Notes under the pieces: model-generated
The model's database searches: none
Seen by the model: the letters and a program-made list of their open reading frames with translations, nothing else
Told to the model about the DNA's origin: nothing
DNA from: Kibdelosporangium sp. MJ126-NF4
GTDB lineage: Bacteria; Actinomycetota; Actinomycetes; Mycobacteriales; Pseudonocardiaceae
Length of the DNA stretch: 64,000 nucleotides
Assembly (NCBI RefSeq): GCF_000826545.1
Contig: NZ_CDME01000002.1
Location: 1,373,187-1,437,186, forward strand
Direction: 5' to 3'
In this document: piece after piece, positions 24,585-32,061 of the stretch
How the letters are laid out: each line of letters begins with the position of its first letter
How positions within the stretch are numbered: position 1 is the stretch's first letter
Position numbers and translations under genes: made by a program

Positions 24585-24870
24585 CCGCGATGCCGTGTAC
24601 CGGGAGGTTCACGGCCAGATCCATGAATTCGTCGTCACACACGGGCATCCGGACGCGTTGGTGGTGGAGATCGCCGACCTTCTGACCGCCCAACCGGCGG
24701 CGGCTGCTCCGGCGAGTGAGCACGTGATGTGGTTGCTGCGTCAGGCGCACATTCTCGACGAGATCGCGGAGGTGTACCCGGAACGGGCCGACCATGCGCG
24801 CGCAGAGGCGGAGAAGCTGCGGAAGATCGCGCAATCGGTGGCGGCTGACGACGGAGAAGACAGGTCGTGA
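24577..24870 (+). CDS. hypothetical small helical protein
   Basis: This is a 97-residue protein, ATG at 24577 overlapping the third XRE gene by 8 bp. It is almost wholly helical (VYREVHGQIHEFVVTHG; EHVMWLLRQAHILDEIAEVYPERADHARAEAEKLRKIAQSV) and acidic, suggesting a coiled-coil or adaptor protein. No family is recognised. Its stop overlaps the next start (GTGA). Confidence 0.65.
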   Translation: MSDRDAVYREVHGQIHEFVVTHGHPDALVVEIADLLTAQPAAAAPASEHVMWLLRQAHILDEIAEVYPERADHARAEAEKLRKIAQSVAADDGEDRS

Positions 24871-25196
24871 TCATGATCATGACGCAGGACCACGATCACG
24901 AGCGGACGGAACTGCCGGAGCTGCTGACGGGCGTGTTCGCGGCGGACCTGCGGGTGCGCGGGTTTGAGGAGTTGGGCGGTTCGATAGCGGCCCGTGAGTC
25001 CCGCCAGGACGCTAAAGCCGACCGGATGTCTCGGCGGGCCCGGGATCTCCTGGCACGGGCGGACCACATCGACGCGTTGACGCGGGAGTACTGGATCGCG
25101 AGGAAGAAGGTCGAGTACTGGGAGGCCGTTGACGTGGACCAGATGGTGAAGGAGGTCATCGGCGAAGTTCTCCGCGAACTCGACTGGCCACAGTAG
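24867..25196 (+). CDS. hypothetical helical protein, last gene of the regulatory operon
   Basis: This is a 109-residue protein from the GTG at 24867. The N-terminus is His/Asp-rich (MTQDHDHE), and the rest is charged helix (ARESRQDAKADRMSRRARDLLARADHIDALTREYWIARKKVEYWEAV), coiled-coil in character. It may pair with the preceding helical protein. It is followed by a non-coding gap and a hairpin before the transfer genes. Function unknown. Confidence 0.6.
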   Translation: MIMIMTQDHDHERTELPELLTGVFAADLRVRGFEELGGSIAARESRQDAKADRMSRRARDLLARADHIDALTREYWIARKKVEYWEAVDVDQMVKEVIGEVLRELDWPQ

Positions 25197-25286
25197 ACAA
25201 ACAAGTACCAAGATCAAGAACCACGTGCGGCGGTGTCGTGCGGCGAACACGCACGCCTTTCGTTGCCCGGTAACCCTATCCATTAG

Positions 25287-25332
25287 GCGCAGAAGCGGAA
25301 GTCCAGGCTACCAACCGTTTCCGCTTCTGCGC
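25287..25332. terminator. 14-bp perfect inverted repeat between regulatory and transfer operons
   Basis: GCGCAGAAGCGGAA at 25287-25300 pairs exactly with 25319-25332 across an 18-nt loop. It lies about 90 bp after the regulatory operon and 20 bp before the next start codon, directly upstream of that gene's ribosome site. It could be a terminator, an attenuator of the transfer operon, or part of an origin. Confidence 0.55.
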
Positions 25333-25352
25333 TTGTCCCCTTGGAGCGGACA

Positions 25353-25547
25353 ATGACAAGCATAGAACCCCCTGTCGGTAATTGCGCAAGTGGGGTCACC
25401 CGAACGCGAAAGCGCTGTGAGAAGTGCAAGAAGTTCGCCCGGCTACTGCCAGGCGACACCTCGTGTGCGGCGTGCACGGGCGCACTGGCGTTGGAGTTCG
25501 GCAACATCACGAGCACCTCGCACACCACGGTGCGGGGTGGTTACTGA
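25353..25547 (+). CDS. small zinc-ribbon protein ahead of tra
   Basis: This is a 64-residue protein, ATG at 25353 behind GGAG. Two Cys-x2-Cys pairs (CEKC near residue 22 and CAAC near residue 39) form a treble-clef or ribbon zinc site, with an extra Cys near residue 11. The stop overlaps the tra start (TGATG), so it is co-translated with the transfer protein. It differs in spacing from the larger zinc-ribbon protein at 19429. Function unknown; a DNA-binding accessory is plausible. Confidence 0.65.
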   Translation: MTSIEPPVGNCASGVTRTRKRCEKCKKFARLLPGDTSCAACTGALALEFGNITSTSHTTVRGGY

Positions 25548-27025
25548 TGAAGACGGAAGGCTCGCGCTGGGTGGACCCGGCGCCGTTGGAAATCGCCCGG
25601 CCTCGGCTGCCGTGGTGGACGCTGCTACCCGGCTGGGTCAAGCTGGTGATCTCGCCGGTTGTCCTGGTCTGGCTGGTGATCTGGCTCGCTACCAAGTTCG
25701 TGCGGCTGTGCTGGTACTACCCGGTTTTGGTCACGCTCGGGACTGCTGCGGTGGCGCTGGACTGGTGGGCGGGTCACTACCTGGTCGGCGCGCTGGCCTC
25801 GGTCCTGGTGCTGGGTCTGCTGGTGTGGTGGTGGCGCTCGGCGGAGAGCTTCGGCCGGTGGATGTGGTGGCTGCGCACCGAAACGCGGCGACTGACGGTC
25901 TACGCGGCGAACTGGCGCACAGTGATGCGGCTGGCGAACCTGACCGGGACGGCCAACCGGCGCGAGTACCGGCCCAAGCTCAAGCGGGTCCGCGCTGAGG
26001 GCTGGCGGGACAAGGTTCGGGTACGGATGATCAAGGGGCAGGCTCCGGAGCAGTGGGCCGAACGCGCCTCCGGGTTGGCGCACTCGTTTCACGCTCGGTC
26101 GTGTCGGGTGCGGGTGACCGGTCCCGGTCGGATCGAGTTGGATCTGATCCACTCGGACCCGTTGACCAAGGTTTTGCGGCTTCCGGTGATGGCCGCCAGT
26201 GAAGCCGCGGTGGACCTCAAGCGGGTCACGATCGGCCGCACGGAGACGGGTAAGCCGTGGCGGATTCGCCTACTGGGCAACCAGATTCTCGGCGTGGGTG
26301 TCCAGGGCGCGGGTAAGGGCTCGCTGTTGTGGTCGGTCGTGTGGGCGCTGGCTCCCATGATCAGAACAGGCACGGTGCGGCTGTATGGGATCGACCCGAA
26401 AGGCGGGATGGAGCTCGGCCAGTGCCCGGGGGCGTTCCACAAGGTGGTTTACGACAACGGCATGGACGCGGTGGAGCTGTTGGAAGAGCTCGCCGAACAG
26501 GTCCGCCAGCGGGCAAGCTCCTACCGGGGTATCCGGCGCCGCTGGTCGCGGGACAGTGGTGAGCCCTTCACGCTGCTGATCATCGATGAACTGGCGGACG
26601 TGATCGCCTACCAGCCGGACAAGAAGCTCAAGGAGCGGGCGCAAGCGGCGTTGCAAACGATCACGTCGCAAGGGCGTGCGCCCGGGTTCGCGACTCTCGC
26701 TCTGGTGCAGGACCCGCGTAAGGAGATCGTGCCGTTCCGCAACCTCTTCACAACCCGTATCGCGATGCGGCTCGATGAGGCGACTCAAGTGGACATGGTG
26801 CTCGGTGACGGTGTCCGGGAACGGGGCGCCGACGCTCACGAGATCTCTGAACTGACTCCGGGTGTGGCGTGGGCCAAAGAGGACGGTAAGCGGGAACCGG
26901 TGCGGGGAAGGGCCTTCTACCCGACTGACGACAACCTGACCGAGCTTGGTCACTACGTGGGTGGTGGGACCGCTGCGGTGCTGCCCTTCCGGGATTCGAG
27001 CGGCCAAGGGGGTGCGGCGGCATGA
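25547..27025 (+). CDS. tra: FtsK/SpoIIIE-type DNA translocase, conjugal transfer protein
   Basis: This is a 492-residue motor that pumps double-stranded element DNA into the recipient. Two closely spaced membrane regions (about residues 24-50 and 56-98) anchor it, followed by a basic linker and the FtsK ATPase domain. Walker A is GVQGAGKGS (about residues 252-260) and Walker B is LLIIDELAD (about 344-352); the downstream IAMRLDEATQVDMVLG is typical. The AICE setting, with Rep, Xis and Int downstream, supports TraSA/TraB-like function. The start overlaps the upstream stop, and its own stop overlaps the next gene by 4 bp. Confidence 0.93.
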   Translation: MKTEGSRWVDPAPLEIARPRLPWWTLLPGWVKLVISPVVLVWLVIWLATKFVRLCWYYPVLVTLGTAAVALDWWAGHYLVGALASVLVLGLLVWWWRSAESFGRWMWWLRTETRRLTVYAANWRTVMRLANLTGTANRREYRPKLKRVRAEGWRDKVRVRMIKGQAPEQWAERASGLAHSFHARSCRVRVTGPGRIELDLIHSDPLTKVLRLPVMAASEAAVDLKRVTIGRTETGKPWRIRLLGNQILGVGVQGAGKGSLLWSVVWALAPMIRTGTVRLYGIDPKGGMELGQCPGAFHKVVYDNGMDAVELLEELAEQVRQRASSYRGIRRRWSRDSGEPFTLLIIDELADVIAYQPDKKLKERAQAALQTITSQGRAPGFATLALVQDPRKEIVPFRNLFTTRIAMRLDEATQVDMVLGDGVRERGADAHEISELTPGVAWAKEDGKREPVRGRAFYPTDDNLTELGHYVGGGTAAVLPFRDSSGQGGAAA

Positions 27026-27429
27026 ACACGTCTGAACTGTTCATGGACACGTTCGGCAGTGTGCGGGAACACCTGAGGGTGCACGCGTTGCCTGAGATCG
27101 CGGTGATCACTGTCGTTAATCACCTGGTCAAGGGCATGCAGATTACAGTCCAGCTCGGCGGTTTCGATCTTGCCGACGCGGCTACCGGAATCATTGCCTG
27201 GGCGGACACCCTGACTCGTGTCACGTGCTCAATATGGCGGGCAGCGGACAAGAACGTCCATCTGAATATGGAGGGTCGACTTCCGGACGAGACCTTGGTG
27301 AAGGTGTTCGGTGGTACCGACTATGACCCGGACGTGTTCGGGGCCGACTTGGCCGTGGACGATCGGCGCGTGATCCCGCTGGCTCTGCCGCGCTTGTGGT
27401 CGCAGGGCAATGCGGGGGTGGTGACATGA
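27022..27429 (+). CDS. hypothetical protein, first of a paralogous pair
   Basis: This is a 135-residue protein, ATG overlapping tra by 4 bp. It shares with its downstream neighbour a segment containing WADTL, a Trp-containing strand, GRLPDETLVKVFGG and a similar N-terminus (MNTSEL against MNTARV). This shows a tandem duplication. The fold looks like mixed alpha/beta; no catalytic motif is seen. No family is recognised. Lying between tra and rep, it may help transfer or replication. Confidence 0.7.
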   Translation: MNTSELFMDTFGSVREHLRVHALPEIAVITVVNHLVKGMQITVQLGGFDLADAATGIIAWADTLTRVTCSIWRAADKNVHLNMEGRLPDETLVKVFGGTDYDPDVFGADLAVDDRRVIPLALPRLWSQGNAGVVT

Positions 27430-27815
27430 ACACCGCACGTGTCTTGATGTCGGTGGCCGAACATCTCGATTCGTTCGAGCTGGCCGAACCTATCCAGATC
27501 ACAGCGGCACCCTGCGCGGTCGGGCCACGGGCGACGGTGCAACTGTCCGGAGCATCAGTGTCCACATTGGTGGGTGAGCTCCTGGCATGGGCTGACACGC
27601 TCGACAACGCGACCGTGACCCTATGGCGTCCCCCGTTCGATGACGGTGACCCGGTGGTGTTCCTGGAGCTGCGCGGGCGGCTGACCGACGACACCCCGGT
27701 CAAGGTGTTCGGTGGCCTGCTGGACGGCCCGTACGTGGCCGCTGGTCGACGGACTGAGGTGTCCTGGGGTCGGCTACGGGAATGGGCCGTGCCCGTGTTG
27801 GAGGTGGCGGCATGA
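27426..27815 (+). CDS. hypothetical protein, second of a paralogous pair
   Basis: This is a 129-residue protein, ATG at 27426 overlapping its paralog's stop by 4 bp. It shares WADTL at about residue 57 and the GRLTDDTPVKVFGG stretch at about residues 83-96 with the upstream copy. The rest has diverged strongly. Its stop overlaps the rep start by 4 bp. Tight coupling with rep suggests equal expression. Function unknown. Confidence 0.7.
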   Translation: MNTARVLMSVAEHLDSFELAEPIQITAAPCAVGPRATVQLSGASVSTLVGELLAWADTLDNATVTLWRPPFDDGDPVVFLELRGRLTDDTPVKVFGGLLDGPYVAAGRRTEVSWGRLREWAVPVLEVAA

Positions 27816-29476
27816 CCACCCCCACGCAGGAACGTCCAGCGGTGCCGAGTGTCCCGGTCGACGTGGGCCACCAGACGCGGGCCGAACGGATGCGCGTCCC
27901 CCTGGCCGCCGACGTGGTCAAGGCGACCGCTGAACAGCACGGCGTGTGTGTCCGGCCGTTCACGATGGAGGTCGGCGACACCGACACCGGTGAACTGCGC
28001 TACGTCGCCGTCCCCTGCGGCTCCACTGTGGAATCGGTCTGCAAGCCGTGTGCCATGAAGGCTCGGGCGCTGCGGATCACCCAATGCCGGGAAGGCTGGC
28101 ACCGGGCCGACGAACCCGACTTCACCCCGGAACCCCCGACCGATGACCAGACGGCGTTGCTGACGCTGCGGGCAGACCTGTTCACCGCCTACCAACAAGC
28201 CGTCGCGGTCGGCGAACTGGACGAGGCGGACGAGCTGCGAGAGGAGATCACCCGCACGGACGACGAACTTCGGCAACTCGGGATGCGGGGCCGGTTGCCC
28301 TCCCCGGACGCCCCGGTCAAGAAGACCGTCAAGCGCTCGACCAGGCGGCGCCAAGACGCACCCGACCTGCCTCGGCGGAAGGTCGACAAGCGCACCGTGG
28401 GGCGGGAGTTCGCGGGCAAGTACCGGCCTTCGATGTTCGTCACGCTCACCCTGGACACCTACGGCCGGGTCCACGATGACGGCACCCCGGTCAACCCGAA
28501 CACCTACGACTACCGGCGGGCCGCGCGGGACGCGGTGCACTTCTCGTCGCTGGTCGACCGGTGGTGGCAGAACCTGCGGCGCGCGGTCGGCTGGGATGTC
28601 CAGTACTTCGCCACCGTGGAACCGCAGAAACGAGTAGCCCCGCATTTGCATGCGGGAATCCGCGGTGCCATCTCCCACGACCTGTTGCGGCAGGTCACAG
28701 CAGCCACCTATCACCAAGTGTGGTGGCCGGAGCATGACGAACGCGTCTACCTCGACGGCGAACCGCTGCCCGTGTGGGACATCCGGACACACGCCTTTGT
28801 CGACCCGGTCACCCGGGTCCCTTTGACGGCGTGGGATGACGCGGTGGCCGCCGTGGACGAACCGGCTCACGTCGCCCGGTTCGGCGTCCAGGTGCATTCC
28901 AAGGGCATCCTCGGCGGGACGGACGAATCCGCCCGGCACATCGGCTATCTGACCAAGTACCTCACCAAGTCGACCGGTGAGGTGATCGAGGCAGCCAGTG
29001 ACCGCCAGGCGCTCCACCACGAACGGCTGCACGCTGAGCTGGCCGTCACTCCGTGCTCGCAGACCTGCGCGGTGTGGCTGCTGTACGGCATCAACCCCAA
29101 AGGTGTGTCCAGCAAGACGGTTCCCGGTCACTGCAAGGGAAAGGCCCACAAGCGGGCCACGCTCGGCCTGCCCGGACGGCGAGTTCTGGTGTCCCGTAAG
29201 TGGTCGGGCAAGAGCCTGACCGATCACAAGGCGGACCGGAAGGCGTTCGTGGCTGAGACGTTGGCGGCGGTCGGCATCGTCAAGCCAGTCACCGACACGT
29301 CGCGGTTGGTCTGGCGCAAGGTCGCGCCCGGTGATCAATACGCCCCTCCCCGGGATCACCTGCTCATGCACGCCATCGCCGAACGCGTCCGATGGCGGGC
29401 CGAATACGACACGGCCCTACTCGCCTCGGCCGGACCACCAGGCCCAGAACTTTCGGCAACTCGACAAGCGGCGTGA
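27812..29476 (+). CDS. repSA: replication initiator protein (RepSA-like, HUH-type)
   Basis: This is a 554-residue rolling-circle type initiator. A zinc-binding region lies near residues 74-90 (VCKPCAMKARALRITQC). Motif 1 is FVTLTLDTYG (about 209-218). The HUH metal motif is seen as HLH in VAPHLHAGIRG (about 277-287). The candidate tyrosine is in GYLTKYLTKS (about 379-388). RepSA proteins of AICEs nick the origin and drive excised element replication, giving copies for transfer. The start overlaps the preceding gene by 4 bp; xis follows 17 bp downstream behind a GGGAGGGG site. Confidence 0.9.
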   Translation: MTTPTQERPAVPSVPVDVGHQTRAERMRVPLAADVVKATAEQHGVCVRPFTMEVGDTDTGELRYVAVPCGSTVESVCKPCAMKARALRITQCREGWHRADEPDFTPEPPTDDQTALLTLRADLFTAYQQAVAVGELDEADELREEITRTDDELRQLGMRGRLPSPDAPVKKTVKRSTRRRQDAPDLPRRKVDKRTVGREFAGKYRPSMFVTLTLDTYGRVHDDGTPVNPNTYDYRRAARDAVHFSSLVDRWWQNLRRAVGWDVQYFATVEPQKRVAPHLHAGIRGAISHDLLRQVTAATYHQVWWPEHDERVYLDGEPLPVWDIRTHAFVDPVTRVPLTAWDDAVAAVDEPAHVARFGVQVHSKGILGGTDESARHIGYLTKYLTKSTGEVIEAASDRQALHHERLHAELAVTPCSQTCAVWLLYGINPKGVSSKTVPGHCKGKAHKRATLGLPGRRVLVSRKWSGKSLTDHKADRKAFVAETLAAVGIVKPVTDTSRLVWRKVAPGDQYAPPRDHLLMHAIAERVRWRAEYDTALLASAGPPGPELSATRQAA

Positions 29477-29493
29477 CCCGGGGAGGGGATGAG

Positions 29494-29688
29494 ATGGACA
29501 ACGGATCGAATGTGAATCGACTGTGGACCGTAGAGGACCTGTCCGAATTCTTAGGGGTTCCGGTCAAGACGCTCTACCAGTGGCGGTATCGAGGGCATGG
29601 GCCCGCCGCACGCCGAGTGGGGCGCTACATCCGCTATCGACCCATCGACGTACACGCGTGGGTGGACGGACTTGAGGAGAGTGCGTGA
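29494..29688 (+). CDS. xis: excisionase (Xis), MerR-like winged helix
   Basis: This is a 64-residue protein with the classic AICE Xis sequence: LWTVEDLSEFLGVPVKTLYQWRYRGHGPAARRVGRYIRY, then DVHAWVDGLEE. It directs the integrase to excision by bending DNA at the att sites. ATG at 29494 follows GAGGGGATGAG. Its stop overlaps the integrase start codon (TGATG at 29686-29690), so the two are translated together. Confidence 0.93.
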   Translation: MDNGSNVNRLWTVEDLSEFLGVPVKTLYQWRYRGHGPAARRVGRYIRYRPIDVHAWVDGLEESA

Positions 29689-30818
29689 TGGGTAGACCTA
29701 CGCTGCCGCTCGGTTCGTGGGGCAAGATCCGGCGCTACCAGAAGGGGCCGAAGACCTGGCGCGCTATGACCAAATACCGCGACTATGACGGCGTGACCAG
29801 GCCGGTGGAACGCTGGGGCTCGACTGGCGCCAAGGCAGAACGACGATTGATGGAGCACCTTACCAACCGCGCACGGGCAGCCGGGCATGGGGAGATAACC
29901 GCTGAGACTCGCCTGTCTGCGGTCTGTGACATGTGGATGGACGACTTCAAGGGAAGGGGGAAAGCAACGTCCACTGTGGAGGCATACGAGGATGCTCTGC
30001 GGCTTCACATTGAACCGTCACTCGGCGCGCTCAAGGTTCGAGAGGTGAGTGTGGGCGTGGCTGACCGGTTCCTGATCTCGGTGCGGGACAAGGTAGGCGC
30101 CTCGGCCGCCAAGCATGCGAAAACCGTGCTGAGTCAGGTCATGGGCTTGGCGACCCGACATGACGCGCTCGACCACAACCCGATACAGGACGTAACTCCG
30201 ATCACCGTTGAAGACAAAGAGGTCCAAGCACTGACCTTGACGGAGGTCCGCAAACTGCGGGCAGGCCTTGCGGACGATGCAAAGGCGGTGGGTCGGGACA
30301 TTCCGGCAATCGTTGATTTCATGCTCGGTACCGGTCTGCGCATCGGTGAGACGTTGGCGGTCACCTGGGATGCCCTCGACCTGGACGCGGCCACCGTGGA
30401 AATTCGCGGGACGGTCGTCCGTAAGCGCGGTGTCGGCCTGGTCATTCAGGAGAAGCCCAAGACCAAGAAAGGGTGGCGGAAGTTGCACCTACCGCCATGG
30501 CTGGTCGTGGTGCTCAAGGCCAGGGAAAGGACACACTATGTCGTGTTCCCCTCGCAACGGGGCAAGCTGCGGGAGCGGTCCAACACGAATGCCGACATGC
30601 GGGACGCTTTCGACCCGTTGGGATTCGAGTGGATCACCAGTCACACGTTCCGCAAGACGGCGGCAACCCTACTTGATGACGGCGGTCTGACCGTCCGCGA
30701 GATCTCCGATCAGCTCGGACACAAGCGAGTGAGCATGACGCAAGACAGGTACTTCGGCAGAGCGGAGGCTAGTCCTGCAGCTGCCAAGTTGCTCGACGTG
30801 ATCGCGGAAACCGGCTAA
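29688..30818 (+). CDS. int: site-specific tyrosine recombinase (integrase)
   Basis: This is a 376-residue integrase. The N-terminal arm-binding and SAM-like domains include STVEAYEDALRLHIEPSLGALKVREV (about residues 86-111). In the catalytic domain the first Arg is in GTGLRIGE (about 216-223), the His-x-x-Arg pair in SHTFRKTA (about 318-325), and the nucleophilic Tyr in QDRYFGR (about 352-358). All active residues are present, so it should be functional. It recombines attP and attB in the tRNA-Arg gene that begins 70 bp downstream. Start: ATG at 29688, one base overlapping the xis stop. Confidence 0.95.
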   Translation: MGRPTLPLGSWGKIRRYQKGPKTWRAMTKYRDYDGVTRPVERWGSTGAKAERRLMEHLTNRARAAGHGEITAETRLSAVCDMWMDDFKGRGKATSTVEAYEDALRLHIEPSLGALKVREVSVGVADRFLISVRDKVGASAAKHAKTVLSQVMGLATRHDALDHNPIQDVTPITVEDKEVQALTLTEVRKLRAGLADDAKAVGRDIPAIVDFMLGTGLRIGETLAVTWDALDLDAATVEIRGTVVRKRGVGLVIQEKPKTKKGWRKLHLPPWLVVVLKARERTHYVVFPSQRGKLRERSNTNADMRDAFDPLGFEWITSHTFRKTAATLLDDGGLTVREISDQLGHKRVSMTQDRYFGRAEASPAAAKLLDVIAETG

Positions 30819-30822
30819 TAAA

Positions 30823-30850
30823 GTGTGGGAAAGGTGTGGGGTTGATCATG
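30823..30850 (+). repeat. right presumed integrase arm-type site
   Basis: This copy of the 28-bp repeat at 18252-18279 (two mismatches, same orientation) begins 4 bp after the integrase stop and ends 37 bp before the core att repeat. In the excised circle the two copies would flank the core. Confidence 0.8.
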
Positions 30851-30886
30851 ACGAACCAGCCTCACACCTTCTCTACCAGGCGATAT

Positions 30887-30921
30887 GTGCACCCGAAGGG
30901 ACTCGAACCCCTAACCTTCTG
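30887..30921. repeat. attR core within tRNA-Arg
   Basis: This is the 35-bp repeat shared with 18109-18143. It covers the 3' acceptor strand, the T arm and the variable region up to the anticodon stem of tRNA-Arg. Integration at tRNA 3' ends that keeps the gene intact is the rule for this class of integrase. Confidence 0.93.
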
Positions 30922-30960
30922 ATCCGTAGTCAGATGCTCTATCCGTTGAGCTACGGGTGC
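30888..30960 (-). tRNA. tRNA-Arg (anticodon ACG)
   Basis: This is a 73-nt gene with CCA not encoded. The acceptor arms GCACCCG and CGGGTGC pair perfectly (30954-30960 with 30889-30895). The anticodon stem TCTGA/TCAGA encloses the loop CTACGGA with anticodon ACG. The T-loop reads GTTCGAGTC. It is intact and presumably functional; its 3' half is now supplied by the integrated element's att site. Confidence 0.96.
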
Positions 30961-30996
30961 TTGCTTGACCAGTTTAGACGATCGGTTGGCGTTGGC

Positions 30997-31581
30997 TCAG
31001 CGGAGGTGGGTGAGGGTGTTCTCGTCGGTGTGGTAGGGCCGTTCCGGCGGTAGCAGCGCGGTGGCCTCGTCGAGCTTGTTGTCCTTGACCAGGGCGTGGA
31101 TCTCGTGTGCCAGCGGGGTTGTGTCGGTGATGGTCACGATCCAGTCGTCGGCGTAGCGGTTGGCTGCTTCGCCTGTCAGGCCCAGTTGCAGGCTTCGGTG
31201 TGGTTGGGGGTTGAGGCGCAGGTCGCGTTCGGGGTCCCATTGGACGCGGGCTGTCGTTTGTTTCAGCTGGCGTTGCCAGGCCGCGCGGTCGGGGTGCAGG
31301 CCTGGTTGGTAGTGGGACAGCGCCGCGTTGGTCAGTGCCCATTCGAAGCCCGTTCGGGTGATTTCGATCGCGAGCACGGTTTCCTGGTCTGGTTTCGTGG
31401 CCCAGCCGCAGCGGTACATCATCCACAGGAACGACGGTTTTATCCACGTCATCCGGTCGCGTTTCCAGGTCGGGGGGAACCTGCCGTCGCGGACCGCTGC
31501 CTGGCCTATCGCCGGGCTGTAGGCCTGGTAGACCGTGATGGTCGTGTCCGTGTAGCTGGCTCGGATCTCGTGGGCGCGCAT
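30997..31581 (-). CDS. DUF4291 domain-containing protein
   Basis: This is a 194-residue protein matching the DUF4291 pattern: ASYTDTTITVYQAYSPAIGQAAV at the N-terminus, then MTWIKPSFLWMMYRCGWATKPDQETVLAIEITRTGFEWAL (about residues 44-83), then VQWDPERDLRL and a C-terminal IHALVKDNKLDEATALLP. Members are widespread but of unknown function. The strong WIKPSFLWMMYR core suggests an enzyme. It is followed upstream by the S4-domain gene 5 bp away, so they may be co-transcribed. Confidence 0.88.
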   Translation of the reverse strand: MRAHEIRASYTDTTITVYQAYSPAIGQAAVRDGRFPPTWKRDRMTWIKPSFLWMMYRCGWATKPDQETVLAIEITRTGFEWALTNAALSHYQPGLHPDRAAWQRQLKQTTARVQWDPERDLRLNPQPHRSLQLGLTGEAANRYADDWIVTITDTTPLAHEIHALVKDNKLDEATALLPPERPYHTDENTLTHLR

Positions 31582-31586
31582 GGTTC

Positions 31587-31952
31587 TCAGGTGCCGCCTG
31601 CTCGGAATTTGTCGAGGATTCGCCGGTCGCGTTTGGTGGGCCTGCCCGTGCCGCGGTCGCGGGCGGCCACGGGGGCGTGTGCCTGGGGCGGCGGCTTCGG
31701 TGTGCGGTCGATGTAGCAGGTGACCGCGTCGGGTGCGCCCACGCGCTTCTGAATGACCCGGACGACCTCGACGACGCGGGTGGTGTCACCGACGCGTGCG
31801 CGTACCTCGTCGCCGGGGGTGACGCTGGTCGCGGGCTTCGCTGGCCTGCCGTTGACGCGGACGTGTCCGCCGCGACATGCCGCGGCGGCGTCCGATCGGG
31901 TCTTGGTCAGCCGGACCGCCCAGAGCCAGCGGTCCACTCGGGTGGACTCCAC
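31587..31952 (-). CDS. RNA-binding S4-domain protein (Hsp15-like)
   Basis: The 121-residue protein has an S4 domain at residues 3-60 (RVDRWLWAVRLTKTRSDAAAACRGGHVRVNGRPAKPATSVTPGDEV) and a basic tail (RDRGTGRPTKRDRRILDKF). This is the layout of the Hsp15/HslR family, which in E. coli rescues stalled 50S subunits carrying nascent chains. It is a plausible ribosome quality-control factor. It is followed by the DUF4291 gene 5 bp downstream. Confidence 0.88.
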   Translation of the reverse strand: MESTRVDRWLWAVRLTKTRSDAAAACRGGHVRVNGRPAKPATSVTPGDEVRARVGDTTRVVEVVRVIQKRVGAPDAVTCYIDRTPKPPPQAHAPVAARDRGTGRPTKRDRRILDKFRAGGT

Positions 31953-32061
31953 AGCCGTACATCATGGCCGACGTCGGCGTGACCCGTCACGCGGATTGCG
32001 GACGCCGTGCTCGCAGGCCGCGCCAGCCGATGACGCCGATGACCGTGCCGAGCACGAACGA

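Larger units (their letters stand above)
18109..30921. mobile_element. actinomycete integrative and conjugative element (AICE) in tRNA-Arg(ACG)
   Basis: The element lies between a 35-bp direct repeat (18109-18143 and 30887-30921, one mismatch). The right copy is the 3' end of an intact tRNA-Arg gene. It carries the full AICE set in the expected order: regulators and Pra-like activator, FtsK/SpoIIIE-type transfer protein, Rep, Xis and Int, with int next to the tRNA. Total length is about 12.8 kb, in the size range of pSAM2-like elements. No gene appears broken, so it may still excise, replicate and transfer double-stranded DNA between hyphae. Cargo is a CutA protein and a zinc-ribbon protein. 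Confidence 0.95.

Noticed and set aside
27221..29371. A 716-residue minus-strand frame over rep
   Set aside because: No known motif; it is antisense to the Rep gene, whose zinc, HUH and Tyr motifs are clear.
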